From: Companilactobacillus jidongensis
GTDB lineage: Bacteria > Bacillota > Bacilli > Lactobacillales > Lactobacillaceae
Direction of reading: 5' to 3'
DNA: 46,721 nucleotides
NCBI RefSeq assembly: GCF_003946575.1
Contig: NZ_RHOP01000023.1
Span: 1-46,721 of the forward strand
Positions 11,290-18,975 of this stretch are shown here, in pieces. The notes below the pieces were generated by a model, which worked only from the letters and a program-made list of their open reading frames with translations, did not search any database and was not told the DNA's origin. Every line of letters starts with the position of its first letter. Position 1 is the stretch's first letter. Both the position numbers and the translations under genes were made by a program.

Positions 11290-12379
11290 TATTAGTTACC
11301 ACTTTTCCTGAATTAAGGATCAAGTCAATTACAGATTTTTTCTCTTTTATTTCCATTGCACTACCACTAATTTTATATTCACGTTTTATACAATGTTCCA
11401 TCTTATCAACAAGATCATTCACACTCTTAACGTCATAAAAAACTTTATTTTTATATTCCGCCAATATTTCCCTACCAAAACTTGTATTACCAATGATAAT
11501 AAAATCATTTGACATAGCGGCCTCTAAGATTGGTAATCCAAACGTTTCTATTAAAGATGGAAAAACAAGAACTTCTGTTTTATATCTATTCATTACTTCA
11601 TTTCTTGAAATTCTACCCAAACAATGAACAGAATTAGGAACTTTTAAGTTTAAAGTATTTAATTCCTCACTTGTTAGTGTGCAATACACATTAAACTTAT
11701 ATCCCTTTTTTTCCAAAATATCGGAAGCTTCAAACAGTAATTTATGATTTTTGTATGCCATACCAGTCGCTGGATAAAAAAAAGATGCCATATTCACATG
11801 ATTACTTCTAACATCATTATGAATTCTATTTATCTTAGGTGGGAGAATATAAATATCTTCTGTCCTGGTAAGTTTATTATTCAAAACAGCATCTTTCATC
11901 CAATGAGTTTGTACTATTACTTTAGTATTACTATGTTTCAATGTGAAATTTATTACTTTTCCAACAATATTTTGGTATATCCAGAGTTTACGTTCGCTTT
12001 TATTAAATGGAGAGAACTTCATTTCCCTCTGATAAGGAAGAGGTTGATGTAGATAGGTCCATTTATTTTGTGCTTTTATACCAAGAGTCATTGTATTTTG
12101 CAAAGATATATATATATCAGGAGCCAAACTATTAATTAATTTTCTTCCAGAAAAAAATTCAAAATTCAAACGCTTGAGCCAAGATCGTTTTATTTCAGAT
12201 TTTTTTATTATTTTTATTTGATCTGTCTCTTCAAAATATGTATCTGATAGAATAAATATCCATTCTACACTTTTGAATTGCTTATTAAATTCACATACTT
12301 CCTTATAAAAATCCTCAAGTATAGAATAAACACCTCCGGACTGAGGTACTGCTACAATATCATTTACTACAATTCTCAT
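11282..12379 (-). CDS. Family 4 glycosyltransferase
   Basis: The 365-aa protein has the GT-B fold pattern of GT4. The C-terminal half contains FYPATGMAYKNHKLLFEA, HCLGRISRNEVMNRY and the E-x7-E-like donor site SLIETFGLPILEA. It is predicted to add one sugar to the lipid-linked repeat unit from a nucleotide-sugar donor with retained anomeric configuration. The sugar is not predictable. It sits between two GT2 genes in a tight co-directional run. Confidence 0.87.
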   Translation of the reverse strand: MRIVVNDIVAVPQSGGVYSILEDFYKEVCEFNKQFKSVEWIFILSDTYFEETDQIKIIKKSEIKRSWLKRLNFEFFSGRKLINSLAPDIYISLQNTMTLGIKAQNKWTYLHQPLPYQREMKFSPFNKSERKLWIYQNIVGKVINFTLKHSNTKVIVQTHWMKDAVLNNKLTRTEDIYILPPKINRIHNDVRSNHVNMASFFYPATGMAYKNHKLLFEASDILEKKGYKFNVYCTLTSEELNTLNLKVPNSVHCLGRISRNEVMNRYKTEVLVFPSLIETFGLPILEAAMSNDFIIIGNTSFGREILAEYKNKVFYDVKSVNDLVDKMEHCIKREYKISGSAMEIKEKKSVIDLILNSGKVVTNND

Positions 12380-12402
12380 TTATTTTCCATCCTTGTATAC
12401 TA

Positions 12403-13257
12403 CTAAAATTTATAAGCAATAAATTTAATGACTTTCATAAAAAACGAATAAGGAATAAGATACATCTTGTTTTTTTTAAATAAGAATTTCCATTCAGATA
12501 CAACCATTTTGATACCTTCCGACTCATTACTCCCAAACTCATCTTGTATCCACGGGTTTTGTTTATGGAAAGCACCTATACTCCTATATCGCTTAAATTG
12601 TTGTTTCAAATTCATTTTATTTGAATGTGTAACAACTGCATTTGCACAGTATCCAACCTCATATCCACTATTAATAGCTTTAGCCGCAATAAACATATCT
12701 TCACAATACTTTACACCCTTAGGAAAGGAACCTATCTTCATTAATAATTTCCATCTATATATTGAAAATGCATCTGAAGAAAAGACAGTTTTTATACCCA
12801 ACTTTGGTATGTCCTTCTTTGATTTTATCTGACTCACATTTGGATAATTGAATTCTCTTGATCGTTGTTCCAATATATTAGTTTTCAATACATCTGATTC
12901 TTGCTTTCCATAAGCCACAGCCATGTTAGGATGATTTATTATAAAATTTAGAATTTCTTTTATCGCATTTTTATGTAAAAAAACATCCTGTGTCATATAT
13001 ATAATATATTCACAATTTTTTAACGAAATTGCAGCACGCCTTCGAACCTCACCGTGAGTAAATTCTTTTCGTGAAATTTTCTTTACATCAAACCCATGTT
13101 TCTCAGCTATAGAGACGGTATTATCATCTGAAAACGAATCAATTATTAACCTCTCAACTTCAAAACCTAGTTGATTTAAAGAATCGTCTATTTCAGATAA
13201 AACTTTTTCAAATTCATTGCCTGCATTATAGGTTGGAATAAATAATCCCAATTTCAT
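12403..13257 (-). CDS. Family 2 glycosyltransferase (RfbN-like rhamnosyltransferase type)
   Basis: This 284-aa GT2 protein has FIPTYNAGNEFEKVL, IDSFSDDNT and the block KEFTHGEVRRRAA followed by YIIYMTQDVF. That block is a recognisable feature of rhamnosyltransferases that act early on repeat-unit intermediates. It is the first non-priming transferase after the undecaprenyl-phosphate sugar transferase, so it may add the second sugar. The exact linkage is not inferable. Confidence 0.85.
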   Translation of the reverse strand: MKLGLFIPTYNAGNEFEKVLSEIDDSLNQLGFEVERLIIDSFSDDNTVSIAEKHGFDVKKISRKEFTHGEVRRRAAISLKNCEYIIYMTQDVFLHKNAIKEILNFIINHPNMAVAYGKQESDVLKTNILEQRSREFNYPNVSQIKSKKDIPKLGIKTVFSSDAFSIYRWKLLMKIGSFPKGVKYCEDMFIAAKAINSGYEVGYCANAVVTHSNKMNLKQQFKRYRSIGAFHKQNPWIQDEFGSNESEGIKMVVSEWKFLFKKNKMYLIPYSFFMKVIKFIAYKF

Positions 13258-13278
13258 ACCCTTATTCCCACCTTACTT

Positions 13279-13956
13279 TTAATATGCACCTTTTCCCTTG
13301 AATATATTCACGACATTTCCGAACATTATCTTCATATCCAAGAAAATAGAAGCATTATCAATATAGCTCATTTCAATATTTGCACGTTCTGGATAACCAA
13401 TTTCACTTCTACCAACGGCCTGCCACATACCCATTGCCCCAGGTTTTACTGATAATAGTTTATCTTTATCATATTCTTTAAGTTCTGCCTCAATAACTGG
13501 TCTTGGACCAACTAAACTCATGTCTCCTTTTAAAACATTAATGAATTGCGGTATTTCATCAACAGATGTTTTTCTTAAAAATGCTCCTAATTTTGTAATT
13601 CTAGGATCTTCCTCTGGTTTTAACTTATAATTATTATCAATGTATTTCTTATAAAGTTTTTTATTTTTATATAACTTCTGCTCAGCATTTACAACCATAG
13701 ATCTAAATTTATACATTCCAAATTTTTTACCATTTAAACCAATTCTTATTTGCCTATAAAATAAAGGACCTCTATCAGACCTATTAATAACATTCAGCAT
13801 CCAAACAATTAAGAATATTGGACTCAGTCCTACTAGTGCAAGAATAGAAATAACTACATCAAAAAGTCTTTTTACACATAAATATGTAAAGGGTAATTTT
13901 ATCCGAGTTGATTTAATTTCTTTTTCTTCATTATTATCTCTACCTAAATATTCCAT
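13279..13956 (-). CDS. Undecaprenyl-phosphate sugar-1-phosphate transferase (priming enzyme)
   Basis: The 225-aa bacterial sugar transferase attaches the first sugar-1-phosphate to undecaprenyl phosphate. It has one N-terminal hydrophobic segment (LFDVVISILALVGLSPIFLI), then GPLFYRQIRIGLNGKKFGMY, KFRSM, LRKTSVDEIPQF and LVGPRP, the catalytic core of the WbaP/PglC-type domain. It is a short form lacking the N-terminal CoA-binding-like domain. It lies 32 bp after the phosphatase gene. Whether it uses glucose-1-P or galactose-1-P is not clear. Confidence 0.92.
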   Translation of the reverse strand: MEYLGRDNNEEKEIKSTRIKLPFTYLCVKRLFDVVISILALVGLSPIFLIVWMLNVINRSDRGPLFYRQIRIGLNGKKFGMYKFRSMVVNAEQKLYKNKKLYKKYIDNNYKLKPEEDPRITKLGAFLRKTSVDEIPQFINVLKGDMSLVGPRPVIEAELKEYDKDKLLSVKPGAMGMWQAVGRSEIGYPERANIEMSYIDNASIFLDMKIMFGNVVNIFKGKGAY

Positions 13957-13988
13957 ATCTTATACCTTCCCCCGCAACAATACATATT

Positions 13989-14774
13989 CTAAAATAACCA
14001 AAATTTCTTTTTCTTCTTAGGTAATGAAGATATCTCAATAAAATCAGTATCACCAACGTCATCACCATTGATGATATTTCTTGCATTAAGATTAAACAAT
14101 TGAGCCTTGCGAAGTCCCTCTTCTTTTTCTAACTTCTCAAAGGCTTCCTTCATCAAATATCTACGCCCCTTAAAATTATGAGCATCAGATGAAAAAACAA
14201 ATCCCAAATTGGCCTTAATAATTTCTTCAGTAAGTGTTTGAACCTTCTTACCAAACACGCCAAGATAACTACTACTTGTCAATTGCGTTAAACATCCCAT
14301 TTTAACGAAATCATATAATTTATCAGGATCTTCTTGAATTCCTTGATTACGTTCCGGATGGGCAATAACCGGCGTTATACCACGAGTTGTTAAATCAAAA
14401 ATCATATCCGCTGTATATTCAGGAATACCATCATGTGGCATTTCCAATAATATATAACGATTAGTTTCATCCATGAACAGAACATCATCTTTAGCAATGG
14501 CATCCATTAGTTCCCCTGTTAGATGAACTTCCTGACTAGCAAACACACTTAACGGTATGCCCGCATTATCTAAAGCTTCTTGAAATTCATTAGTCTTTCT
14601 AATCACATCCTGTTTGTGATTAGTGTATTCCCCATCCATGTGGTGAGGAGTTACCAGACTATTGGTAATTCCTTGATCTACAGCTGCCTTAGCCAAATCT
14701 AATGACATCTGCATATCTTTGGAACCATCATCAACGCCTGGCAATATGTGGCAATGCAAATCAATTAATTTCAT
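13989..14774 (-). CDS. wzh: PHP-type tyrosine-protein phosphatase (CpsB/Wzh family)
   Basis: This Mn-dependent phosphatase reverses phosphorylation of the cognate tyrosine kinase and tunes polymer length. The PHP metal motifs are DLHCHILPGVDDG, VTPHH, VIAHPERN and SSDAHNFKGR. Length is 261 aa, normal for the family. The ATG overlaps the kinase stop (ATGA), so the two are translationally coupled. The tail ends in a basic run (KKKKKFWLF). Confidence 0.93.
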   Translation of the reverse strand: MKLIDLHCHILPGVDDGSKDMQMSLDLAKAAVDQGITNSLVTPHHMDGEYTNHKQDVIRKTNEFQEALDNAGIPLSVFASQEVHLTGELMDAIAKDDVLFMDETNRYILLEMPHDGIPEYTADMIFDLTTRGITPVIAHPERNQGIQEDPDKLYDFVKMGCLTQLTSSSYLGVFGKKVQTLTEEIIKANLGFVFSSDAHNFKGRRYLMKEAFEKLEKEEGLRKAQLFNLNARNIINGDDVGDTDFIEISSLPKKKKKFWLF

Positions 14775-15502
14775 TTCTCTTTCTCAGCTCCATAGTATCC
14801 GCCATAATAGCCTTGTGACTTTTCTTTTGTGACACGATTCATAATTACACCCAAAATATTAGCATGAACTGTATCTAATAATTGTTTAGCATGTGCAACC
14901 CCAGCTTTTTCAGCAATTCCTTGAGGCACAACCATTACGACACCATCTACTTGAGTAGCAAGAACTTGCGCATCAGTAACCGGATTAGCAGGTGGAGCAT
15001 CCATTATTAATAGTCCAAATTTGTCCTCAAGGCGATTGATTAAGTCCTTATTTCTCATACTACCTAATAATTCTGAGGGATTAGGCGGAATCGGTCCACT
15101 AGTAATAACGAATAAATTTTTAACCATTGTTGGTTGAACGACATCCTCAAATGAAGCATTTCCCAATAAGTAACTTGAAAGTCCGACCCTATTACTTACA
15201 TTAAAAGTTTTATGAATTGTCGGACGACGAAGATCGGCATCAACTAACACAACTGTTTCACCTTGTTTAGCCCAAGTTACCGCAACATTATTACTTACCG
15301 TAGACTTACCTTCACATGTAGCAGATGAGGTGAATAAAATTGAATTCAACTTTTTATCTACAGATGAGAATTGAATATTAGTTCTGATAGTATTAAATTG
15401 CTCTGAAATCGTACTGGTAGGGTCATCATAAGTAACCAAACCAACACCATTTTTCAAACTATAATTATCTAGCTTTGTAGTTTTCCTTTTAAATAATGCC
15501 AT
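14771..15502 (-). CDS. wze: Cytoplasmic tyrosine kinase of polysaccharide synthesis (CpsD/Wze)
   Basis: The 243-aa BY-kinase has a Walker A-type loop (SSATCEGKST), Walker A' (VVLVDADLRRP) and the Walker B region LLIMDAPP. The C-terminal tyrosine cluster (SQGYYGGYYGAEKEK) is the autophosphorylation site. It needs the membrane activator encoded next to it (Wzd). The pair controls chain length and export. Confidence 0.93.
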   Translation of the reverse strand: MALFKRKTTKLDNYSLKNGVGLVTYDDPTSTISEQFNTIRTNIQFSSVDKKLNSILFTSSATCEGKSTVSNNVAVTWAKQGETVVLVDADLRRPTIHKTFNVSNRVGLSSYLLGNASFEDVVQPTMVKNLFVITSGPIPPNPSELLGSMRNKDLINRLEDKFGLLIMDAPPANPVTDAQVLATQVDGVVMVVPQGIAEKAGVAHAKQLLDTVHANILGVIMNRVTKEKSQGYYGGYYGAEKEK

Positions 15503-15510
15503 TTTATTTC

Positions 15511-16287
15511 CTAGACCCTTCTATGATTTCTTGAAGATTTATTGATACTCAATTTAGATTGAACTTTCTTATGTTCAACGGTTCTTTCAATATCTTTTTG
15601 ATCGATTTCAGTAACTGTTCCTAAGCTTATAAGTCCTAGATCATCTGTCAAGAAACTCTCAGTCAAAACAGTCCTATCAGTTAATTCACGAACGAATGCT
15701 AACGCAATTCCTAAAATTGCACCTATAACTATTCCAGCTATAACATTCAAAGTCTTTCTAGGACTAACCGGTTTAGTATTAGCCGTAGCTTCGGATACAA
15801 TTGAAACATTATTAACACTCATAATTTTTACAACTTTTTTCTTGAAAACCTTAGCTGTCATATTGGCAATTGCTGCCGCTGTGCCAGCATCTGTAGATTT
15901 AGCTGTTACTGAAAACACTTGAGAATTTTGAGAATTACTAATCGATAGTGATCCTTTCAATGCTCCCATAGAACCTGGATAACCAGGATAGCTGCTAACT
16001 TTCTTATTAACATCTTTTAAAACAGTAGGACTAGTAATAATATCCTTATAAGTACTGATCATCTGAACATCAGCCTGAACCTGCTGGAACTGTGCCGACT
16101 GCATGTCCTCTGATAATTTACGATTGACCAAAATTTGTGTAGTAGCGCTATATTTTGGTGTCATAACGAAAAAGGTAACAAAAATCGCTGCCAAAGTAAC
16201 AACAATAGTTGTCCCGAAAATTGCTTTTATATGTTTGCGTAAGATGCCTACGATCTGCATCATACTAATATTTTGTTCTGATTCCAC
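15511..16287 (-). CDS. wzd: Chain-length regulator and kinase activator (CpsC/Wzd)
   Basis: The 258-aa Wzz-domain protein has two membrane helices (about 20-42 and 178-198) flanking an extracellular loop with YSATTQILVNRK. The proline-rich PVSPRKTLNV motif precedes the second helix. It activates the kinase encoded downstream. The start is GTG, supported by GGAGG five bases upstream (16293-16297). It is the first gene of the operon. Confidence 0.9.
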   Translation of the reverse strand: MESEQNISMMQIVGILRKHIKAIFGTTIVVTLAAIFVTFFVMTPKYSATTQILVNRKLSEDMQSAQFQQVQADVQMISTYKDIITSPTVLKDVNKKVSSYPGYPGSMGALKGSLSISNSQNSQVFSVTAKSTDAGTAAAIANMTAKVFKKKVVKIMSVNNVSIVSEATANTKPVSPRKTLNVIAGIVIGAILGIALAFVRELTDRTVLTESFLTDDLGLISLGTVTEIDQKDIERTVEHKKVQSKLSINKSSRNHRRV

Positions 16288-16364
16288 TTCGTCCTCCGAA
16301 TATATACAATATAATGTTATTTATATACATAAAAACCCCAGCTTAATAAAGCATGTATAAAAAA

Positions 16365-16393
16365 AGTATAGTCCATTAACTCGTCCCAAACAA
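16365..16393 (-). promoter_or_regulatory. Likely promoter of the polysaccharide operon
   Basis: On the minus strand TTGTTT (16388-16393), 17 bp, then TATACT (16365-16370), about 80 bp upstream of the wzd GTG. Just upstream, the sequence around 16400-16424 is a near palindrome of AAATTT blocks (TTGACAAATTT...AAATTTGGCAA) that could bind a regulator. No regulator gene is adjacent other than the broken Mor-like gene. Confidence 0.6.
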
Positions 16394-16539
16394 TAATTCT
16401 TGACAAATTTAAAAATTTGGCAACATTTACCAGACATTTTTTAGTGTTTAGTAAAATTTAATTGGACTTTAATTTTACCTTTTTGATCAATCGTCTTTGT
16501 ATATATGTTGGACAATGAAATCTAGAATTATTTCATTCA

Positions 16540-16806
16540 TTTCTTACCCTTAAACAAAGCCTTTCTAATTCATCTCTGGGAAAAACCATAAATGTGTGAC
16601 AAATCTTTAATACTAATAGTCTTATCACTGATACTTCCCAAATATTTTTCTAATGTTTGACGATCATAGAGTTTCATCGGCATCTGTACTTGGGTGCCTC
16701 GGAATTCATGATAAACTTTCATCATATTATCTTCGCCAACTAAATCATAAAGAGCCTTGTACGTTGGATGTAAAACCTCGTAGCGAATCTTTTCCTTTTT
16801 CAACAT
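16540..16806 (-). pseudogene. Mor-like transcription activator, nonsense mutation in HTH
   Basis: The frame reads a Mor-family small regulator (HPTYKALYDLVGEDNMMKVYHEFRG). It stops at TGA (16570-16572) after YGFSQR, inside what should be the C-terminal helix-turn-helix. The same frame continues for 10 more codons (IRKALFKGKK) to a second TGA at 16537-16539, so a Trp (TGG) or similar codon probably became TGA. The ATG has a strong GGAGG site. The 78-aa truncated product would keep the N-terminal domain but probably not bind DNA. Its place directly upstream of the polysaccharide promoter is suggestive of a lost regulator. Confidence 0.7.
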
Positions 16807-17060
16807 TATTTCCTCCCGAACTCCACTAATATATAAAATAGCAAAAATCTGGACACTCTAAAAATGCACGGTGCAATACAAATAGCATGTATGAAGTCCT
16901 ATGAAATGACATATTAATGGAGACTTATTATTTTTATTTGTTGTGTTTCTTCCTATTATTAATAGTTAATTAGTCTATTAATAAAAAATAACAACTACAT
17001 TTGAACCGGTTCATTCACCTTTGTATGTTCAAATATATTGGGAGTCAAGTTCAACTGTAC
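16807..17060. other. Non-coding AT-rich gap
   Basis: No coding frame is supported here. The stretch holds a perfect 12-bp palindrome TGAACCGGTTCA at 17002-17013 and a looser repeat around TTAATAGTTAATTAGTCTATTAA (about 16960-16982). It should also contain the promoter of the Mor-like gene, though no good -35 was found. Confidence 0.5.
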
Positions 17061-17084
17061 AAAAAAAGGACGTCATTAGACGTC
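17061..17084 (-). terminator. Intrinsic terminator after the GlsB-like gene
   Basis: On the minus strand GACGTC-TAAT-GACGTC is followed by CTTTTTTT. It closes the transcript of the YeaQ/GlsB-like gene and the remnant behind it. Confidence 0.75.
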
Positions 17085-17231
17085 GCTTTCTCGCTTTAAC
17101 CACTCAATATGATTTTTTTCTCGTTCAATAGCGCGCGTCAAAATCAAATAGTGACCAAAATTATTTTTTATTTGTTGTTGATCAGAAAAAACTGTTTGGA
17201 GTCGTTTTTGCAAATGAGCATAGGGAAAAAT
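17076..17231 (-). pseudogene. C-terminal regulator fragment, possibly PadR family
   Basis: An open frame of about 50 codons without a start reads PYAHLQKRLQTVFSDQQ, then NNFGHYLILTRAIEREKNHI and EWLKRESDV. The ILTRAI-RE--HI-WL pattern resembles the C-terminal alpha-helical domain of PadR-type repressors. It directly follows, in the same frame, the stop codon of the GlsB-like gene, so its own 5' part has been replaced. The family call is tentative. Confidence 0.45.
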
Positions 17232-17480
17232 TTATCTTGTGCTACGACTTAAAAAGAAAGAAACTACTGCTACAACAACTATTGCGCCTATAATTGACGG
17301 AATAATGGCCATACCAGCTATATTTGGCCCCCAACTGCCTAAAATAGCTTCACCAATGGATGAGCCAACTAAGCCAGCGATAATATTGCTAATCCAGCCC
17401 ATAGCTGCGCCCCGATTAGTGATGGCACCAGCAATTGCGCCAATAACAGCACCAACAATTAAAACCCATAACCAATGCAT
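17232..17480 (-). CDS. GlsB/YeaQ/YmgE family stress-associated membrane protein
   Basis: The 82-aa protein is almost entirely membrane-embedded and glycine-rich (WVLIVGAVIGAIAGAITNRG, then WISNIIAGLVGSSIGEAILG), the hallmark of the transglycosylase-associated/GlsB family. Its molecular role is unknown and expression is often stress-linked. The ATG at 17478-17480 is chosen because AAGAGGAAGTG lies just ahead. A longer frame reaching 17597 lacks a ribosome-binding site and adds an atypical N-terminus. Confidence 0.85.
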   Translation of the reverse strand: MHWLWVLIVGAVIGAIAGAITNRGAAMGWISNIIAGLVGSSIGEAILGSWGPNIAGMAIIPSIIGAIVVVAVVSFFLSRSTR

Positions 17481-17848
17481 AAAATTCACTTCCTCTTTTT
17501 TGAACAAACTTTCTATAATGATTACAAGGATAAATATAACCTCATCAAGGGTGTGATGCAAGGAAACCATACTATCAAAGCTGTTGAACAAATTCATAAT
17601 ATTTCCTGTGCATGCTATTTATTTCATAAATGTTTCAATAATAAAATAGGTATGTAAAACAATTATTTGTGTTTCATATCTCCGATCAAGTGAAGTGTCC
17701 ATTAACCAATTTTTGAGATTGCTAGTGTTGGGTTGACTGGGTGTCAACTTATATTATTAGCTACACCAATATGTATTTTCGGATAGATCAGTTAATTTAG
17801 CATTAATCATTTTTTCTTAAATAAAATAAAAAAGTGGGTAAATGAAAA
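17481..17848. other. Non-coding gap
   Basis: No convincing gene is visible. Short open frames here have no recognisable domain or ribosome-binding site. The right end carries the promoter-side flank of the Spx-like remnant. Confidence 0.4.
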
Positions 17849-17957
17849 ATGATCATGATGTATACACAGTCAGGGTGTCATTCTTGTATGACATCTCGTT
17901 GATGGTTTAATAAACACGGAATCAGATTCCAAGAAAAAAAACTTTAGTAAACACCCT
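17849..17957 (+). pseudogene. Spx/ArsC-like thioredoxin-fold regulator, N-terminal remnant
   Basis: From ATG the frame reads MIMMYTQSGCHSCMTSR, a stop (TGA, 17900-17902), then WFNKHGIRFQEK. One base too many in the following A8 run shifts the frame, and with 7 A the reading would continue NFSKHP. The CxxC in TQSGCHSC and the WFNKHGI-FQEKN pattern match the start of Spx/ArsC-family proteins (usually about 130 aa). Homology ends near 17957, where the serine-recombinase segment begins. The gene is clearly dead. Confidence 0.7.
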
Positions 17958-17971
17958 CCAAAACTATAAGT

Positions 17972-17998
17972 AAAGAAAATAGGGTCCCTATTTTCTTT
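17972..17998. repeat. 13-bp-arm palindrome overlapping the recombinase stop codon
   Basis: AAAGAAAATAGGG, one central T, then the exact reverse complement. The recombinase stop codon (17988-17990 on the plus strand) lies in the right arm. It may serve as a terminator of the recombinase gene, as the arm ends in a T-rich run in either direction, or as a recombination or crossover half-site. Sequence alone does not decide. Confidence 0.7.
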
Positions 17999-18575
17999 TA
18001 ATACCGTATTTCACACGGTATCGAATAAAGGTCGTCCGTTTAATACCTGTATTTCGGGACACATCAATGTCACTCATGCCAGCTCGATAAAGCTTAAAAG
18101 CATGTTGCAAACGGGGATCATCTTTGGCATATTGGGGTTTGCGCCCATGATATTTACCCTGCTGCTTAGCTAAGGCAATCCCTTGTTGCTGGCGCTCAAT
18201 GATTCGCTTACGTTCACTTTCGGCCTGATACTTATAGAGTTCAATAATCAAGTTGGTCATCAGTTGACGTAAATTTGGGTCAGCAATCCCTGTCATGGAC
18301 GGCAAATTTAACACATCTAGGGTGGCACCCTTATTTTGAATGGAGTTCATGATCTTAGTCAAATCATGGTTGTTTCTGCCTAAGCGATCTAATTCAGTGA
18401 CCATTACAATATCACCCTCACGAATATAGGCCAGCATTTTTTGCAGTTCTGGCCGATTAGTGTTAGCCCCACTTAATTTATCCGTAAATAATTTATCAAC
18501 GTCTTTTAAAGCCGCTAACTGTCGATCTAAATGTTGCTCCTTGGAACTCACACGCGCATAACCGATTTTAGCCAT
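17988..18575 (-). CDS. Serine recombinase (resolvase/invertase, Pin-like)
   Basis: The 195-aa protein starts MAKIGYARVSSKEQ, with nucleophile Ser10 in GYARVS. ELDRLGRNN and the long E-helix (LYKYQAESERKRIIERQQQG) follow, and a Hin-type C-terminal HTH (YRAGMSDIDVSRNTGIKRTTFIRY). This is a normal small serine recombinase, able to resolve multimers or cointegrates or invert DNA. The ATG at 18573-18575 is preferred (AGGAG 8 bp upstream) over a TTG two codons earlier. It is intact, unlike its neighbours on both sides. Confidence 0.92.
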   Translation of the reverse strand: MAKIGYARVSSKEQHLDRQLAALKDVDKLFTDKLSGANTNRPELQKMLAYIREGDIVMVTELDRLGRNNHDLTKIMNSIQNKGATLDVLNLPSMTGIADPNLRQLMTNLIIELYKYQAESERKRIIERQQQGIALAKQQGKYHGRKPQYAKDDPRLQHAFKLYRAGMSDIDVSRNTGIKRTTFIRYRVKYGIKRK

Positions 18576-18621
18576 TTCCAATTCTCCTTTTGGACAGTTC
18601 TAATGAACACTTGTAATTCCT

Positions 18622-18630
18622 AGTATAGCA
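18622..18630 (-). promoter_or_regulatory. Extended -10 of the serine recombinase gene
   Basis: TGCTATACT on the minus strand about 50 bp upstream of the recombinase ATG. The extended TGn motif compensates for an unclear -35 box. Transcription would start near 18615. Confidence 0.5.
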
Positions 18631-18660
18631 CAGAAACAAAAAAGGCCACTAGGGTATACC

Positions 18661-18798
18661 CTAATGGCTACTTAATTCCTTATTAAAAATTATTTTGGGT
18701 CTAAACTTTCGAGGCTTGGTTCGCTGACGAAAATTTTCTAAAGCTGGTCGAATTAATTCAAATTGTTGCCGAGTAATATTGCTGGGATAATTTTTCAT
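18661..18798 (-). pseudogene. N-terminal fragment of IS5-type orfA
   Basis: This 45-codon frame starts MKNYPSNITRQQFELIRPAL and ENFRQRTKPRKF. That is the characteristic beginning of the orfA half of two-frame IS5-family (IS427-group) transposases in lactobacilli. After RKF the sequence no longer matches and soon stops, so about two thirds of orfA is missing. It lies immediately downstream of the R-M operon and in the same orientation as the orfB tail on the other side of that operon. Confidence 0.72.
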
Positions 18799-18894
18799 AG
18801 CTTAAACTCGCTTTTTTCATAGAAGTATATCAAAAATCATAGATCTTGGACAGCTTCTTAAGAAGAAATTATTAATTTTTTGACCTTTAGTACA

Positions 18895-18931
18895 GAAAAC
18901 CGAACCATATTTTTTTAATATTATGGTTCGG
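18895..18931 (-). terminator. Intrinsic terminator of the type III R-M operon
   Basis: On the minus strand CCGAACCATA and TATGGTTCGG form a 10-bp stem (18922-18931 with 18900-18909), followed by TTTTCTG. It is 45 bp past the res stop codon. Confidence 0.78.
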
Positions 18932-18975
18932 CTTTCATATTTTTAAGCAATTCACTCTCTACGATCTGAAAACAT

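Noticed and set aside
17481-17597. Longer start for the GlsB-like protein
   Set aside because: No site and an atypical N-terminus. The ATG at 17478-17480 fits the family length.
17475-17657. 60-aa plus-strand ORF near the GlsB-like gene
   Set aside because: No family pattern or start site, and it overlaps the GlsB-like promoter and leader on the other strand.
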